45,418 nt of DNA. Source: Actinomycetes bacterium. GTDB taxonomy: Bacteria; Actinomycetota; Acidimicrobiia; Acidimicrobiales; SZUA-35. Where the stretch lies: positions 1 through 45,418 of the forward strand of contig JAJRQY010000065.1 of the NCBI GenBank assembly GCA_024280015.1, given 5' to 3'. Below are positions 7,372 to 16,078 of the stretch, piece by piece (the stretch's first letter is position 1; every line of letters starts with the position of its first letter). Under the pieces are notes generated by a model, which saw only the letters and a list, made by a program, of their open reading frames with translations, was not told where the DNA came from and did not search any database. The translations under genes were made by a program, and so were the position numbers.

Positions 7372-8163
7372 ATGGCAAAGTCGATACAAGACAAGCCTTC
7401 AATGGCTGAAAAAGCGGCAACACAGATGACTGACGTCATGAATACTGTGCAAGGCGGCCAGGTATGGAATTCGATCTTCCGACCTGGCTCGGTCTTCCGC
7501 AAGGGCTACACCGACAGCCCGCGTAACCGTTCCTACGTCATCATGAACTCGGTCTTGTACCACCTTCACCCAGTAAAGGTGAAGCGCCACGCAGTCAAGG
7601 TGTCCTACACCTTGTGCCTTGGCGGTCTTAGTTTCTTCCTCTTCATCGTACTGACGGTTACCGGCATCTTCTTGATGTTCTTCTACCGTCCTACGGCTGC
7701 CGCAGCCTGGGGCGACATCTACACCCTGCAAACCTCGGTGACCTTCGGATTGCTGGTTCGAAACATGCACCGATGGGGCGCTCACCTCATGGTGCTTTCG
7801 GTCTTCTTGCACATGGCCCGAGTCTTTTACCACGGCGCATACAAGGCCCCTCGTGAGTTCAACTGGGTGATTGGCACCATGCTGCTGCAGTTCACCCTCC
7901 TTCTTTCCTTCACTGGCTACCTGCTGCCTTGGGATCAGCTAGCCCTTTGGGCGGTAACCGTTGGCACCAACATGATGGGTTACACCCCAGTGTTCGGCGA
8001 CCAGGTCAAATTTGTGCTCCTTGGCGGGAAAGTCATTGGAACCACCACCCTGCTTCGTTGGTACGTGCTCCACGTACTGATGTTGCCGTTCGTAACCGTT
8101 ATCTTCATGGCTATCCATTTCTGGAGAGTTCGAAAGGACGGTGGGATTTCCGGGCCGCTTTAG
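7372..8163 (+). CDS. petB: Cytochrome b6-like subunit (N-terminal half of split cytochrome b)
   Basis: The protein has 263 residues; the ATG is preceded by an AGGA box. It is the four-helix heme-binding half of a quinol:acceptor oxidoreductase. Heme b ligands are H133 and H147 (13 residues apart) and H234 and H249 (14 residues between them, the b6f-type rather than bc1-type spacing). The end of the protein, RKDGGISGPL, matches the cytochrome b6 terminus. C82 in the segment TLCLGGLSF aligns with the Cys that covalently binds heme ci in cytochrome b6 and in Firmicute relatives. An N-terminal ~60-residue extension precedes the conserved core. The protein should work with the subunit IV-like product of 8217-8975 and the Rieske protein. 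Confidence 0.95.
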   Translation: MAKSIQDKPSMAEKAATQMTDVMNTVQGGQVWNSIFRPGSVFRKGYTDSPRNRSYVIMNSVLYHLHPVKVKRHAVKVSYTLCLGGLSFFLFIVLTVTGIFLMFFYRPTAAAAWGDIYTLQTSVTFGLLVRNMHRWGAHLMVLSVFLHMARVFYHGAYKAPREFNWVIGTMLLQFTLLLSFTGYLLPWDQLALWAVTVGTNMMGYTPVFGDQVKFVLLGGKVIGTTTLLRWYVLHVLMLPFVTVIFMAIHFWRVRKDGGISGPL

Positions 8164-8216
8164 ACCCAACTGATCCCATTGGACACCACGATCTTCCGGA
8201 CAAGAGGAACCACCGC

Positions 8217-8975
8217 ATGACAGAAATTCCAGAACATCTCCGCAAAAGAGCAGCCTAGGCCAGAAAAAAAGCTGAGGCCACACCTGAGGCTGACGCGCCT
8301 GCGGCCAGCGAGGATGCGCCGGTCAGTGAAGCGGCATCAAAAATCCCCGCCCACCTGTTGGAACGCTCCAAGTCTGCGAAGGGCAAGGGGGCAGTAGCGA
8401 CTGCGGCACCAGCTGCAGCAGCATCTGCGGTTGCCGCCGCTACCGCGGTTGCCGATGGTCCGGTCATGACCGGAGCAGCTGGCCACACCCAGCGACTTCT
8501 GACGGTGGTCAAGTCCGGCTCAATCCAAGACATCAAGATGAAGCCAATGGACAAGGTCCACGTCTGGCCCCACCTCATCATTGTCGAGTTTGGTGCTGCC
8601 CTGTTTTGCCTTGGGTTCCTCACCATCTTCTCCATTTTCGTCAATGCACCCTTGCTCATCCTGGCCAACGTCAACCAGACGCCAAACCCTTCCAAGGCCC
8701 CGTGGTACTTCCTCGGTCTGCAGGAAATGTTGACCATGTTTCACCCGATGGTTGCTGGTGTGACGGTGCCTGGTATCGGCCTCATCATCCTGACGATGGC
8801 CCCCTATATCGACAAGAACCCCAGCAACAAGCCGGAGGATCGCAAATTTGCCATCAGCTTGTTCACCACGTTCATGATGTTCTGGTCGGTTCTGGTCATG
8901 ATTGGCTCATTCTTCCGTGGGCCCGGTTTCAACTTTGTCTTCCCATGGGCCGACGGCCTGTTCTTCGAGCTGTAG
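8217..8975 (+). CDS. petD: Cytochrome b subunit IV-like protein (C-terminal half of split cytochrome b), interrupted by an in-frame TAG
   Basis: This is the quinol-site half of the split cytochrome b. The core has three helices (around HLIIVEFGAALFCLGFL, VPGIGLIILTMAPYI and LFTTFMMFWSVLVMIGSFF) and the Qo-site segment SKAPWYFLGLQEM, in which Ala replaces the Glu of the classical PEWY. The ATG at 8217 has an AAGAGG box and opens MTEIPEHLRKRAA, but codon 14 (8256-8258) is TAG. The same frame then stays open to 8975, and the sequence after the stop continues in character, including a second motif copy IPAHLLERSKSAKGKG. Without readthrough the first usable start is the TTG at 8358. One base change would restore AAG, CAG or GAG, so an assembly error, a real nonsense mutation or restart at 8358 are all possible. 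Confidence 0.85.
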
Positions 8976-8985
8976 AGAGGTCGTT

Positions 8986-9852
8986 ATGGTAATTATCCTC
9001 GTAGTCGGCATCATTGTTCTCGCCCTTCTTGCGCTGATCGGCACCTTGGCGTCGCTTCGCAGCAAGGACACCGAGTCCGCCATCGGTCAACTTTCCGGAG
9101 AAGTGGCGAAGCGTGATCGCGGAGCGGTCGATCTGCAGAGTTCTCAGCCTGGACAGGACGTAGCCGTTGGAGCAGAGATCGAAAAAGCCGTTGCCGAACA
9201 ACGTTCAGGCAAGCTGGTAGCAGCTGGTCCGAAAGCTCCCGTCGCCTATGTGCCACCGGATCCCGAGACACTCGGCGTCGCTCGCCGTCAATTCCTCAAT
9301 CGGGGCATCCTGGCCACCTTCAGCTTCGGCCTCACCGGATTCGGCTTGGCCTGCATTGGCTTCTTGTGGCCACAAGGTTCATCCGGGTTCGGCTCGCGGA
9401 TCACCGTCGGACGCCTGCCTGATATCCAGGCCGCAATCAAGGCTGGCGGCGGATTCTTCTATGTTCCCGAAGGCCGCATGTGGGTCACTGAGTACCCGCA
9501 CTTCGCCCTGGAAAAGGCGAAGTCGACCTACTCGTTCTACGATCAGGTTTCCCAAGGGCTTGAAGTTGGTGTCGTTGCCTTGTTCCAGACGTGCCCTCAC
9601 CTTGGCTGTCGTGTTCCCGAATGCGGAACTTCCCAATGGTTCGAGTGCCCCTGCCACGGCTCTCAGTACAACCGCGTCGGTGAGAAGAAGGGCGGCCCTG
9701 CCCCCCGAGGAATGGATCGTTTCCCCATGGAAGTCAGCGCTGGGAATGAACTCATTGTTGACACCGGAGCGGTCATCAAGGGCCCACCGATTGGTACAAA
9801 CACTACGGGTCAAGAGGCCGAGGGACCGAACTGCGTCGGAGGTGGCCACTGA
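8986..9852 (+). CDS. Rieske [2Fe-2S] iron-sulfur protein
   Basis: The protein has 288 residues; the ATG at 8986 with GAGAGG upstream is chosen because it gives a clean N-terminal helix. Two hydrophobic segments lie at about residues 2-22 and 106-128, the second preceded by ARRQFLNRG, a twin-arginine-like sequence. The Rieske domain binds the cluster through C203, H205 (CPHLGC) and C221, H224 (CPCHGS), with C208 and C223 as the disulfide pair. It moves electrons from quinol at the Qo site to cytochrome c. The extra N-terminal helix and charged linker (about 80 residues) recall the multi-helix QcrA of Actinobacteria more than chloroplast PetC. It starts 10 bases after the cytochrome b gene and overlaps the next gene by one base. 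Confidence 0.96.
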   Translation: MVIILVVGIIVLALLALIGTLASLRSKDTESAIGQLSGEVAKRDRGAVDLQSSQPGQDVAVGAEIEKAVAEQRSGKLVAAGPKAPVAYVPPDPETLGVARRQFLNRGILATFSFGLTGFGLACIGFLWPQGSSGFGSRITVGRLPDIQAAIKAGGGFFYVPEGRMWVTEYPHFALEKAKSTYSFYDQVSQGLEVGVVALFQTCPHLGCRVPECGTSQWFECPCHGSQYNRVGEKKGGPAPRGMDRFPMEVSAGNELIVDTGAVIKGPPIGTNTTGQEAEGPNCVGGGH

Positions 9853-11408
9853 TGAGTTCAGTCGCTCTTCTTGGAATTGACTACCGGGGTATTGGCCTCA
9901 CCGTTGCTTCCATTGTCCTCATTGCCTTCGTTGCCCTCTTTATTCGCAATATCTTCCTGGCCAAGCCCGAACTTGGATCAGAAATTGAGCTCGCCGCTAA
10001 CCGGGTTCCCTATCTAAGCGATGAAGAACTCGAAGGACCCAAGCTGGACAAGTCGCTGAGCTTCGCCCTTGTCTTGTTGGCCCTCGTGTCTGTCTCTCTT
10101 CCCTTCTACTGGCTAGCTGAGCCGGGGCGTCAAGAAGGTGCGGTCGATGCCTACCAGCTGAACTTCGAAAGTCGAGGCGAAGGCAGCTACTTGCGTGGTG
10201 CTCAGTGCGTGAATTGCCACGCCGCCGGTGGAGTCGGCGGTTCGGCCCCTTATGTCTTGCAGGACGTGGACGGACAGTTCATTGCCAACGCAACTTGGCA
10301 GGCTCCGGCACTCAACAATATTTTCAACCGGTACGACGAAGAAGAGGTCACCTACATCCTCAACTATGGTCGTCCAGGCTCGCCTATGGCTGCCTGGGGA
10401 ACGCCTGGCGGTGGACCGCTGACCACCCAACAAGTCCAGAACATCATCGAGTACATCCAGACCTTCCAGGTACAGAGCCTCGACCCAATCGTGATAGCGA
10501 CTGCGGAGGATTCCGTGGCTGCTCAGGCTGCGGCTGATGAGCTGGCCCAGGAAGTCCAAGAGGAGCTCCAGCGATCCATTGATGATGGAGAGTTCGAGAC
10601 GGTTGGTGAAGCCGTCTTCAACCTTGGCTATTTCAGTGGATTCAAAGCAGGTTCATTGAGCTGCGCTCGTTGCCACACCGCAGGCTGGTCTCTTGGCCCT
10701 GATACTCCGCGTGATGTTGGGGCCGATCCGCTCTCAACCGGAGTGGCTGCTTGTGGCGGCGGTGACCCCTCAGGCATTGGCTACAGCCTCTGTGGCGGAG
10801 TGACCGACCGATTCCCCGACGACAGCTGGAAGAATCCCGATGGATCCTGGGCCCCATCAGGTGGACACTCAAGTCTGGCTGCCAACGGAACACTGGACTA
10901 TAAGTACTACCTTTCTTCTGCTAACGAAGAGATCCGATTGGACGCTTCGGGTAGGCCCATCGCCGACCAGACTGATGACGAGGGCAATCCGATCCCCTAC
11001 ACCATCTTGAGCGGTGATCAGAATGGAGATCTGGCCATCTGCGGGTTCAATTCCAAGCTATGGGAGCCCAACGGTGTTGCCGCCAACGCCTACCCATTCG
11101 ATCCCCAGTTCGTGCCCGTCTATGACGAGGAGAGCGGCAATTTCCTTGCTCCCCCAGAACTGGATCCGGCCAGCCTGTCGGGCTTGGTTATCGAATTCGC
11201 TGATGGACGGGTCGGTGGTGATTGCGCCATTGTGGAAATGCCAGAACGTACCAGTCGAGCGCAATTCGACTTCATCTCCAATGGCTCCGAAGCAGGAGCG
11301 GGATACGGCAAGGGTGGCCAGAGCCATCGAGGCATGATGCCAGGCTTTGCCGGGCTGCTACCGGCCGAGTACATTCAAGAAGCCGTTGACTACGTGCGAG
11401 GTCTGTGA
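9852..11408 (+). CDS. Membrane-anchored diheme c-type cytochrome
   Basis: The protein has 518 residues and starts on the A of TGATG, so translation is probably coupled to the Rieske gene. There are two N-terminal hydrophobic segments (about residues 12-36 and 68-88). Two heme c motifs are visible: CVNCH at 119-123 and CARCH at 271-275, each in its own cytochrome c-like domain. The region after residue 300 is long and Gly/Pro-rich, with Cys pairs (AACGGG, SLCGG, CGFN) not in heme motifs. A diheme cytochrome fused to the quinol oxidoreductase is the actinobacterial QcrC arrangement, though this protein is about twice QcrC length. It probably passes electrons from Rieske to a terminal oxidase encoded outside the window. 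Confidence 0.92.
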   Translation: MSSVALLGIDYRGIGLTVASIVLIAFVALFIRNIFLAKPELGSEIELAANRVPYLSDEELEGPKLDKSLSFALVLLALVSVSLPFYWLAEPGRQEGAVDAYQLNFESRGEGSYLRGAQCVNCHAAGGVGGSAPYVLQDVDGQFIANATWQAPALNNIFNRYDEEEVTYILNYGRPGSPMAAWGTPGGGPLTTQQVQNIIEYIQTFQVQSLDPIVIATAEDSVAAQAAADELAQEVQEELQRSIDDGEFETVGEAVFNLGYFSGFKAGSLSCARCHTAGWSLGPDTPRDVGADPLSTGVAACGGGDPSGIGYSLCGGVTDRFPDDSWKNPDGSWAPSGGHSSLAANGTLDYKYYLSSANEEIRLDASGRPIADQTDDEGNPIPYTILSGDQNGDLAICGFNSKLWEPNGVAANAYPFDPQFVPVYDEESGNFLAPPELDPASLSGLVIEFADGRVGGDCAIVEMPERTSRAQFDFISNGSEAGAGYGKGGQSHRGMMPGFAGLLPAEYIQEAVDYVRGL

Positions 11409-12352
11409 TGTTGTCTTTCCTCTCGACTACTGGGTTCGCCTTTATTGGTGGCGTGGCATTTGATCCGTTCTTCCGCGGTGTACTTGTGGTCATGGTCGGC
11501 GTTGTTGTCCTGATGGGTAGCACCTACCTGCTGGTAGCAACCAACGCAGGACCGCGTGTTGGCGGGCTGATCGCCGCCGCCGCCCTCTTTGGTTGGATGG
11601 CCATGATGGGCGTCTTCTGGACCATTTATGGCATTGGATGGAAGGGCGAGGCCGAGTCTTGGAGTCTGGTTGAGATCACCAGCGACAGTCCGAGCAGAGG
11701 TGACGACGGTCTGCTGTTCTCCGGTGATGAAACCGTGATCGAACTTGGTGACTCACTTCAGAGCTTCTCTGTCGCCGACGGAGCCTTGTCTGAGGATCCC
11801 GACATTGCTCAGCAGGAGGCACTGGACTTTGCCAGAGCCAATGCCGATGACTTGGCTGGCTGGCGCTATCTGGTGACATCTAACCCTCGTCGAGGTGAGG
11901 CTCAGGCTTCAGCTGATGAGTATTTGCACGCCCACGAGGTCTTTGCCAGTACGGCGGACTACGTACCTCTGCGATTTGGTGCCTACAACATTGGTGGCAA
12001 GCCCCTCCTGGTTGATGATCCCAACGTTGTTGACCGGGTTCTGCACAAGCTGGACACCACCTTTGTTCACTTCTGGCACCCTCAAGAACTGATCATCATC
12101 CAGGTTCAGGGAGCGGTTGACGTTGCCGCCCTGCCTGGCGACGCGCCTCCTGTTGCCTCCCCTGACCCGGACAAGCCCATTGTCAGCGTGGTCATGGAAC
12201 GTGATCGTGGTGGACCACTACCCGTTCTCTTTGGTGGGACACGTGTCACACCGGCTCTTTTTGGAATATTTAATGGCATCATCTTTGGTCTCCTCGTGTG
12301 GTCCATGCATCTGCGTGACCGTCGCGAAGAGGCCATTCGAGCAGCCGCCTAA
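11408..12352 (+). CDS. Unknown membrane protein, last gene of the b6f-like cluster
   Basis: The protein has 314 residues; the ATG at 11408 overlaps the stop of the diheme cytochrome gene (TGATG). It has two N-terminal helices (about residues 19-44 and 50-72), a large hydrophilic domain of about 190 residues, and a C-terminal helix (ALFGIFNGIIFGLLVWSMHL) with a basic tail. There is no CxxCH, Fe-S motif or known copper motif. I do not recognise the family. Tight coupling to the cytochrome gene and position before nuoA1 suggest an accessory subunit of the quinol oxidoreductase or a factor linking it to complex I; this is inference. Confidence 0.75.
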   Translation: MLSFLSTTGFAFIGGVAFDPFFRGVLVVMVGVVVLMGSTYLLVATNAGPRVGGLIAAAALFGWMAMMGVFWTIYGIGWKGEAESWSLVEITSDSPSRGDDGLLFSGDETVIELGDSLQSFSVADGALSEDPDIAQQEALDFARANADDLAGWRYLVTSNPRRGEAQASADEYLHAHEVFASTADYVPLRFGAYNIGGKPLLVDDPNVVDRVLHKLDTTFVHFWHPQELIIIQVQGAVDVAALPGDAPPVASPDPDKPIVSVVMERDRGGPLPVLFGGTRVTPALFGIFNGIIFGLLVWSMHLRDRREEAIRAAA

Positions 12353-12419
12353 GTTCATACTCAACGCCCGCTGGTCCACCTGCAGCAGCGTGAGAGAATT
12401 CGTTTGAAAGGAATCCCCC

Positions 12420-12983
12420 ATGGCCCAGTACCTACCGGTGGTGGCGTTGTTTGTCCTTGGGACTGGGTTCGCAGCAATCAATCTGGTTGCTTCGCGAATC
12501 GTCGCTCCAGGTCGTCCAACCGAAGAGAAACTCGCACCCTATGAGTGCGGAATCGTGCCTGGTCGTGAGCCGCCCCATCGGTTCCCGGTTCGCTTCTATC
12601 TCATTGCCATGTTGTTCATCGTGTTCGACATCGAGATCGTCTTTCTTTACCCTTGGGCTGTTGCTCATGCAGGCCTCGGTCGGTTCGGCTTAATCGCCAT
12701 CCTCATCTTCTCTGCCCTGGTTTTTGAGTCGTTCCTCTACCTGGTTTCCAAGGGAGCCCTCGATTGGGGAACCCTGCAGGTCAACCGTCGCCAATCAACC
12801 ATGGTGAGCGCCGAGCGCACGGTGAACTCGACCGTGCGTCGTGTTGGCATGGAAGGTCGCTATGACGAGGTCGAGATCATTCCTGCCTCTGAGGTTGTCC
12901 GTGACCTAGAACGCGGTGACCTTGAGCGTGACAATGCAGCAAGCCAGGAAGCCAAGAATCAGAAGGACGGTGCTGCAGTCTGA
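12420..12983 (+). CDS. nuoA: NADH-quinone oxidoreductase subunit A, copy 1
   Basis: The protein has 187 residues, first gene of the 14-gene copy 1 operon, with AAAGGA upstream of the ATG. Three helices carry the NuoA signatures: the loop [14 protein letters not shown] with the conserved Cys of the A/ND switch loop, then [27 protein letters not shown]. NuoA, H, J and K form the membrane part that joins the quinone site to the proton channels. It is longer than the usual ~120-130 residues because of a charged C-terminal extension of about 60 residues (from about residue 125) rich in Glu, Arg and Asp, absent from copy 2. A 67-base gap separates it from the b6f-like cluster, so cotranscription is possible. 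Confidence 0.97.
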   Translation: MAQYLPVVALFVLGTGFAAINLVASRIVAPGRPTEEKLAPYECGIVPGREPPHRFPVRFYLIAMLFIVFDIEIVFLYPWAVAHAGLGRFGLIAILIFSALVFESFLYLVSKGALDWGTLQVNRRQSTMVSAERTVNSTVRRVGMEGRYDEVEIIPASEVVRDLERGDLERDNAASQEAKNQKDGAAV

Positions 12984-13570
12984 TGGCCAAGCTTGATGAT
13001 TTTGAATTCGACGGAATCGGTGCACTTGAGCACAATGTGATTACTGGCCAAGTCGAGAGCCTGATCAACTGGGCTCGGGCCCGTTCCAGCTGGCCCGCAT
13101 CGTTCGGTCTGGCCTGCTGCGCCATTGAAATGATGGCAACGGGCGGTGCCCACTACGACATCTCTCGCCTTGGCATGGAAGTCTTCCGTGCCTCGCCTCG
13201 TCAGGCCGATGTGATGATCGTTGCTGGTCGAGTCAGCCAGAAGATGGCACCCATTCTTCGCCAGGTCTATGACCAGATGATGGAACCTAAGTGGGTCATC
13301 GCCATGGGAGTCTGCGCCTCCAGCGGTGGCATGTTCAACAACTACGCCATCGTGCAGGGTGTTGATCAGATTGTTCCCGTTGATGTCTATGCACCCGGCT
13401 GCCCTCCTGGACCTCAAACCCTTCTCCATGCCATCAATACCCTGCACATGAAGATCGAGAGCGGGGAGTTGATGCGCCGCCGTGAGTCCAGCGGGTCCGG
13501 CGCTGGCGTCATGATTGAGCAATTGGACGGCCAAGGCCAGTCCATGGTGACCAGTCTGGGTCGACGATGA
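12983..13570 (+). CDS. nuoB: NADH-quinone oxidoreductase subunit B, copy 1
   Basis: The protein has 195 residues and starts inside the TGATG of nuoA. It carries the terminal cluster N2 through C45, C46, C111 and C140 ([25 protein letters not shown]), next to the quinone pocket it shares with NuoD. The [13 protein letters not shown] form is the type I associate with actinobacterial complex I. A Ser/Gly-rich C-terminal tail follows residue 165. It is cytoplasmic and peripheral, attached to the membrane arm. The start of nuoC overlaps by four bases (ATGA). Confidence 0.98.
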   Translation: MAKLDDFEFDGIGALEHNVITGQVESLINWARARSSWPASFGLACCAIEMMATGGAHYDISRLGMEVFRASPRQADVMIVAGRVSQKMAPILRQVYDQMMEPKWVIAMGVCASSGGMFNNYAIVQGVDQIVPVDVYAPGCPPGPQTLLHAINTLHMKIESGELMRRRESSGSGAGVMIEQLDGQGQSMVTSLGRR

Positions 13571-14142
13571 CCACCGACGAGACACAAGACACCGAAGACA
13601 CCGAAACAGACGACACCGAAACGAATGATGCCCCAAGCCCAGAAATGGCTTTCGGTTGTTTGGTCAGTTACTCCCGTGGGCAGAAGGTCCTACACACCCC
13701 GAAGGATCAATGGTTCTCGGTGGCTGAGGCTCTCCTGGCTGATGGCTACCGCATGTGTATCGACCTGACAGCGGTCGACTATTTGACCTACAAAGGTCAT
13801 CGTTCGCTACCGGAGGGGATCACCCCCCAACGGTTTGAAGTTGTTGCCATTTTCGCCAATTTCACCACTCGTGACCGACTCAGGGTTCGTACCCAGGTGT
13901 CGGTTGATGAGCCGACAATCGATTCCCTCTATGTGCTCTATCCGGGAAGCGACTTCATGGAACGTGAAGTCTTTGACATGTTCGGTCTCACCTTCCATCG
14001 ACACCCCGACCTGTCTCGGATCCTGATGCCCGAATCGTGGGAGGGTCATCCCTTGCGTAAGGACTACGCCATCGGTTCAATCCCGGTCCAGTTCAAAGGC
14101 ACAGCAACAACCAACTCCACCGGAGGAGGTGGCGGATCGTGA
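13567..14142 (+). CDS. nuoC: NADH-quinone oxidoreductase subunit C, copy 1
   Basis: The protein has 191 residues with an ATGA overlap with nuoB. The C-terminal signature [25 protein letters not shown]...EGHPLRKDY is the complex I 30-kDa subunit motif. The first ~27 residues are a Thr/Asp/Glu-only leader built from repeats of the codons GACACCGAA, not part of the fold. NuoC stabilises the Q module next to NuoD; it binds no cofactor. Its protein ends in a Gly/Ser/Thr tail. Confidence 0.97.
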   Translation: MTTDETQDTEDTETDDTETNDAPSPEMAFGCLVSYSRGQKVLHTPKDQWFSVAEALLADGYRMCIDLTAVDYLTYKGHRSLPEGITPQRFEVVAIFANFTTRDRLRVRTQVSVDEPTIDSLYVLYPGSDFMEREVFDMFGLTFHRHPDLSRILMPESWEGHPLRKDYAIGSIPVQFKGTATTNSTGGGGGS

Positions 14143-15452
14143 CCATTACCGAATCCGATCAAGAAAACATCGACCAGCCAGAGAAGCCGGTCGGGCAGCT
14201 ACACCTGCTTCCCCATCGAGACAATGTGTTGCGCATGAGCGAAGTTCGCATGGCCGAGACGGCCAACGAACGTATTGTCGGCGAGACCGACCAGACCATG
14301 TTGATGAACATGGGCCCAGCTCACCCAAGTACCCACGGCGTCCTGCGACTCATGCTGGAACTGGATGGCGAAACCGTTGTCCGGTCCAAGCCCATTGTTG
14401 GCTATCTCCACACTGGAATGGAGAAGCAGGCCGAGGCTCTGACCTTCCTGCAAGGCGGCACCAACGTCACCCGGATGGACTACATCTCCCCCCTCTTCAC
14501 CGAGCTTGCCTTCTCGCTTGCGGTTGAAGAGCTCTTGGAGATAGAGGTTCCGGACCGGGCCATCTGGATCCGCATGCTCATGACCGAGCTCAATCGGATT
14601 GCCTCCCACCTCTTGTTCATGGCCACCAACGGCATGGACCTTGGCGCAGTCTCCATGATGCTGTATGGCTGGCGTGAGCGTGAGCAGATCCTCCGCTTCT
14701 TCGAGGAGACCACCGGTCTTCGCATGAACCACAACTACATCCGTCCCGGCGGGGTTGCCGCCGACTTGCCTGACGGTTGGCAAGAAGATGTTCTGGCCCT
14801 GACTGCCATGCTTCCTGCCCGGTTGGACGAGTACGACATCTTGATGACCGGTCAACCAATCTGGCGTGACCGCCTACAAGGTGTTGGTTTGTTCACTGCT
14901 GATGAGGCCATTGCCTTGTCAACAACCGGACCGATTCTTCGCTCCACTGGTGTCGCCCGTGACCTGCGTCGTGATGAGCCCTACCTCAACTATGACCAGG
15001 TCGACTTTGACGTGGTTGTTGGAACCTTTGGCGACTGTTTCGATCGCTACGCCATCCGTCTGAATGAGATTCGCGAATCCATCCGCATCGTGAACCAGTG
15101 TGTGGAGAAGATGCCAAAGGGTGACTGGCGCGCCATTGATGCCAAGGTCACACCACCGCCACGAGTCCGCATTGATGAGTCAATGGAAGCCCTCATTCAC
15201 CACTTCAAGATCTTTACCGAAGGATTCAAAGTTCCTGAGGGTGAGGTCTACGCCGCGGTCGAATCCCCTCGCGGCGAGCTTGGCTGCTACATCGTCAGCG
15301 ATGGCGGTTCGAAGCCCTATCGCATGCATGTGCGAGGCCCCAGTTTCATCAATATCCAAACCCTTCCTCACATGATGGCTGGCGGCTTGCTGGCTGATGG
15401 AGTTGCGATCTTGTCCTCTGCCGATCCAATCATGGGCGAGTCTGACCGATGA
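14139..15452 (+). CDS. nuoD: NADH-quinone oxidoreductase subunit D, copy 1
   Basis: The protein has 437 residues; the GTG start overlaps nuoC (GTGA). This 49-kDa subunit lines the quinone-binding cavity. MNMGPAHPSTHG holds the conserved His, and RMDYIS holds Y115, the counterpart of the quinone-headgroup Tyr. At the position that is dimethylated Arg in mitochondrial NDUFS2 this protein has T92 (GYLHTGMEKQ), as I recall for mycobacterial NuoD. The N-terminus carries a ~50-residue extension before the conserved core. The Ni-Fe Cys of related hydrogenases are absent, as expected. It ends in an ATGA overlap with nuoE. Confidence 0.98.
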   Translation: MTITESDQENIDQPEKPVGQLHLLPHRDNVLRMSEVRMAETANERIVGETDQTMLMNMGPAHPSTHGVLRLMLELDGETVVRSKPIVGYLHTGMEKQAEALTFLQGGTNVTRMDYISPLFTELAFSLAVEELLEIEVPDRAIWIRMLMTELNRIASHLLFMATNGMDLGAVSMMLYGWREREQILRFFEETTGLRMNHNYIRPGGVAADLPDGWQEDVLALTAMLPARLDEYDILMTGQPIWRDRLQGVGLFTADEAIALSTTGPILRSTGVARDLRRDEPYLNYDQVDFDVVVGTFGDCFDRYAIRLNEIRESIRIVNQCVEKMPKGDWRAIDAKVTPPPRVRIDESMEALIHHFKIFTEGFKVPEGEVYAAVESPRGELGCYIVSDGGSKPYRMHVRGPSFINIQTLPHMMAGGLLADGVAILSSADPIMGESDR

Positions 15453-16078
15453 GCAGGCTCAACACTGCCAATGAAACCTTGGCCAAAGAGATCATCGCTC
15501 GCTATCCGCGCCCAAAGTCTGCCCTCATTCCCCTCCTTCATCTAGCCCAGGAACAAGACGGATATGTGGCCGACGACGCCATGTTGCATCTGGCTGAACT
15601 GGTTGGAGTTGAGCCCGCCGAAGTGCTTGGCACCTGCACCTTTTATGAGATGTTCAAGCGTGAGCCGGTCGGCAAGTACATCCTCAACATCTGTACCAAC
15701 CTGAGCTGCCAGCTCACGGGTGGAGAAGAGTTGTTGCATCACGCCGAGAAAACTCTTGGCATCCGCCCCGGCGACATCAGTGATGATGGCTTGTTCACCA
15801 TCGAAGACGTCGAGTGCATTGCTGCCTGTACCGAAGCGCCTTGCATGCAGGTCAACTATCGCTATGAGTACCGCTTGAGTACCGACGATTTTGATCAGGT
15901 CATTTCCGACATTCGGGCGGGTAAGCGCAAGGACTTGCCCGAGCATGGCACTCTTGGATTGGTCCGCCAGCACATTCCCGCCGACCGACTTGCCGGAATC
16001 GAATCTCCAGAAGAAGCGGGCACCCCCGACTGGTTCGCTAGTCGCCAGCCTGCTCCAGACGAATCAGGAAAGGCCTGA
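15449..16078 (+). CDS. nuoE: NADH-quinone oxidoreductase subunit E (24 kDa, [2Fe-2S] N1a)
   Basis: The protein has 209 residues. The thioredoxin-like domain binds cluster N1a through C82 and C87 (CTNLSC) and C123 and C127 (CIAAC). It forms the NADH-oxidising module with NuoF and NuoG. A C-terminal tail of about 45 residues, rich in Pro, Ala and Glu, extends past the domain. It overlaps nuoD by four bases and nuoF by one. There is no second nuoE in copy 2, so this is the only NADH module in the window. Confidence 0.98.
   Translation: MSRLNTANETLAKEIIARYPRPKSALIPLLHLAQEQDGYVADDAMLHLAELVGVEPAEVLGTCTFYEMFKREPVGKYILNICTNLSCQLTGGEELLHHAEKTLGIRPGDISDDGLFTIEDVECIAACTEAPCMQVNYRYEYRLSTDDFDQVISDIRAGKRKDLPEHGTLGLVRQHIPADRLAGIESPEEAGTPDWFASRQPAPDESGKA

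Noticed and set aside
8256-8258. TAG read as pyrrolysine or another recoded amino acid.
   Set aside because: No pyl genes or recoding element are visible, the codon lies in a low-complexity leader, and TAG is used as a normal stop elsewhere in the window (for example nuoK1 and nuoJ2).
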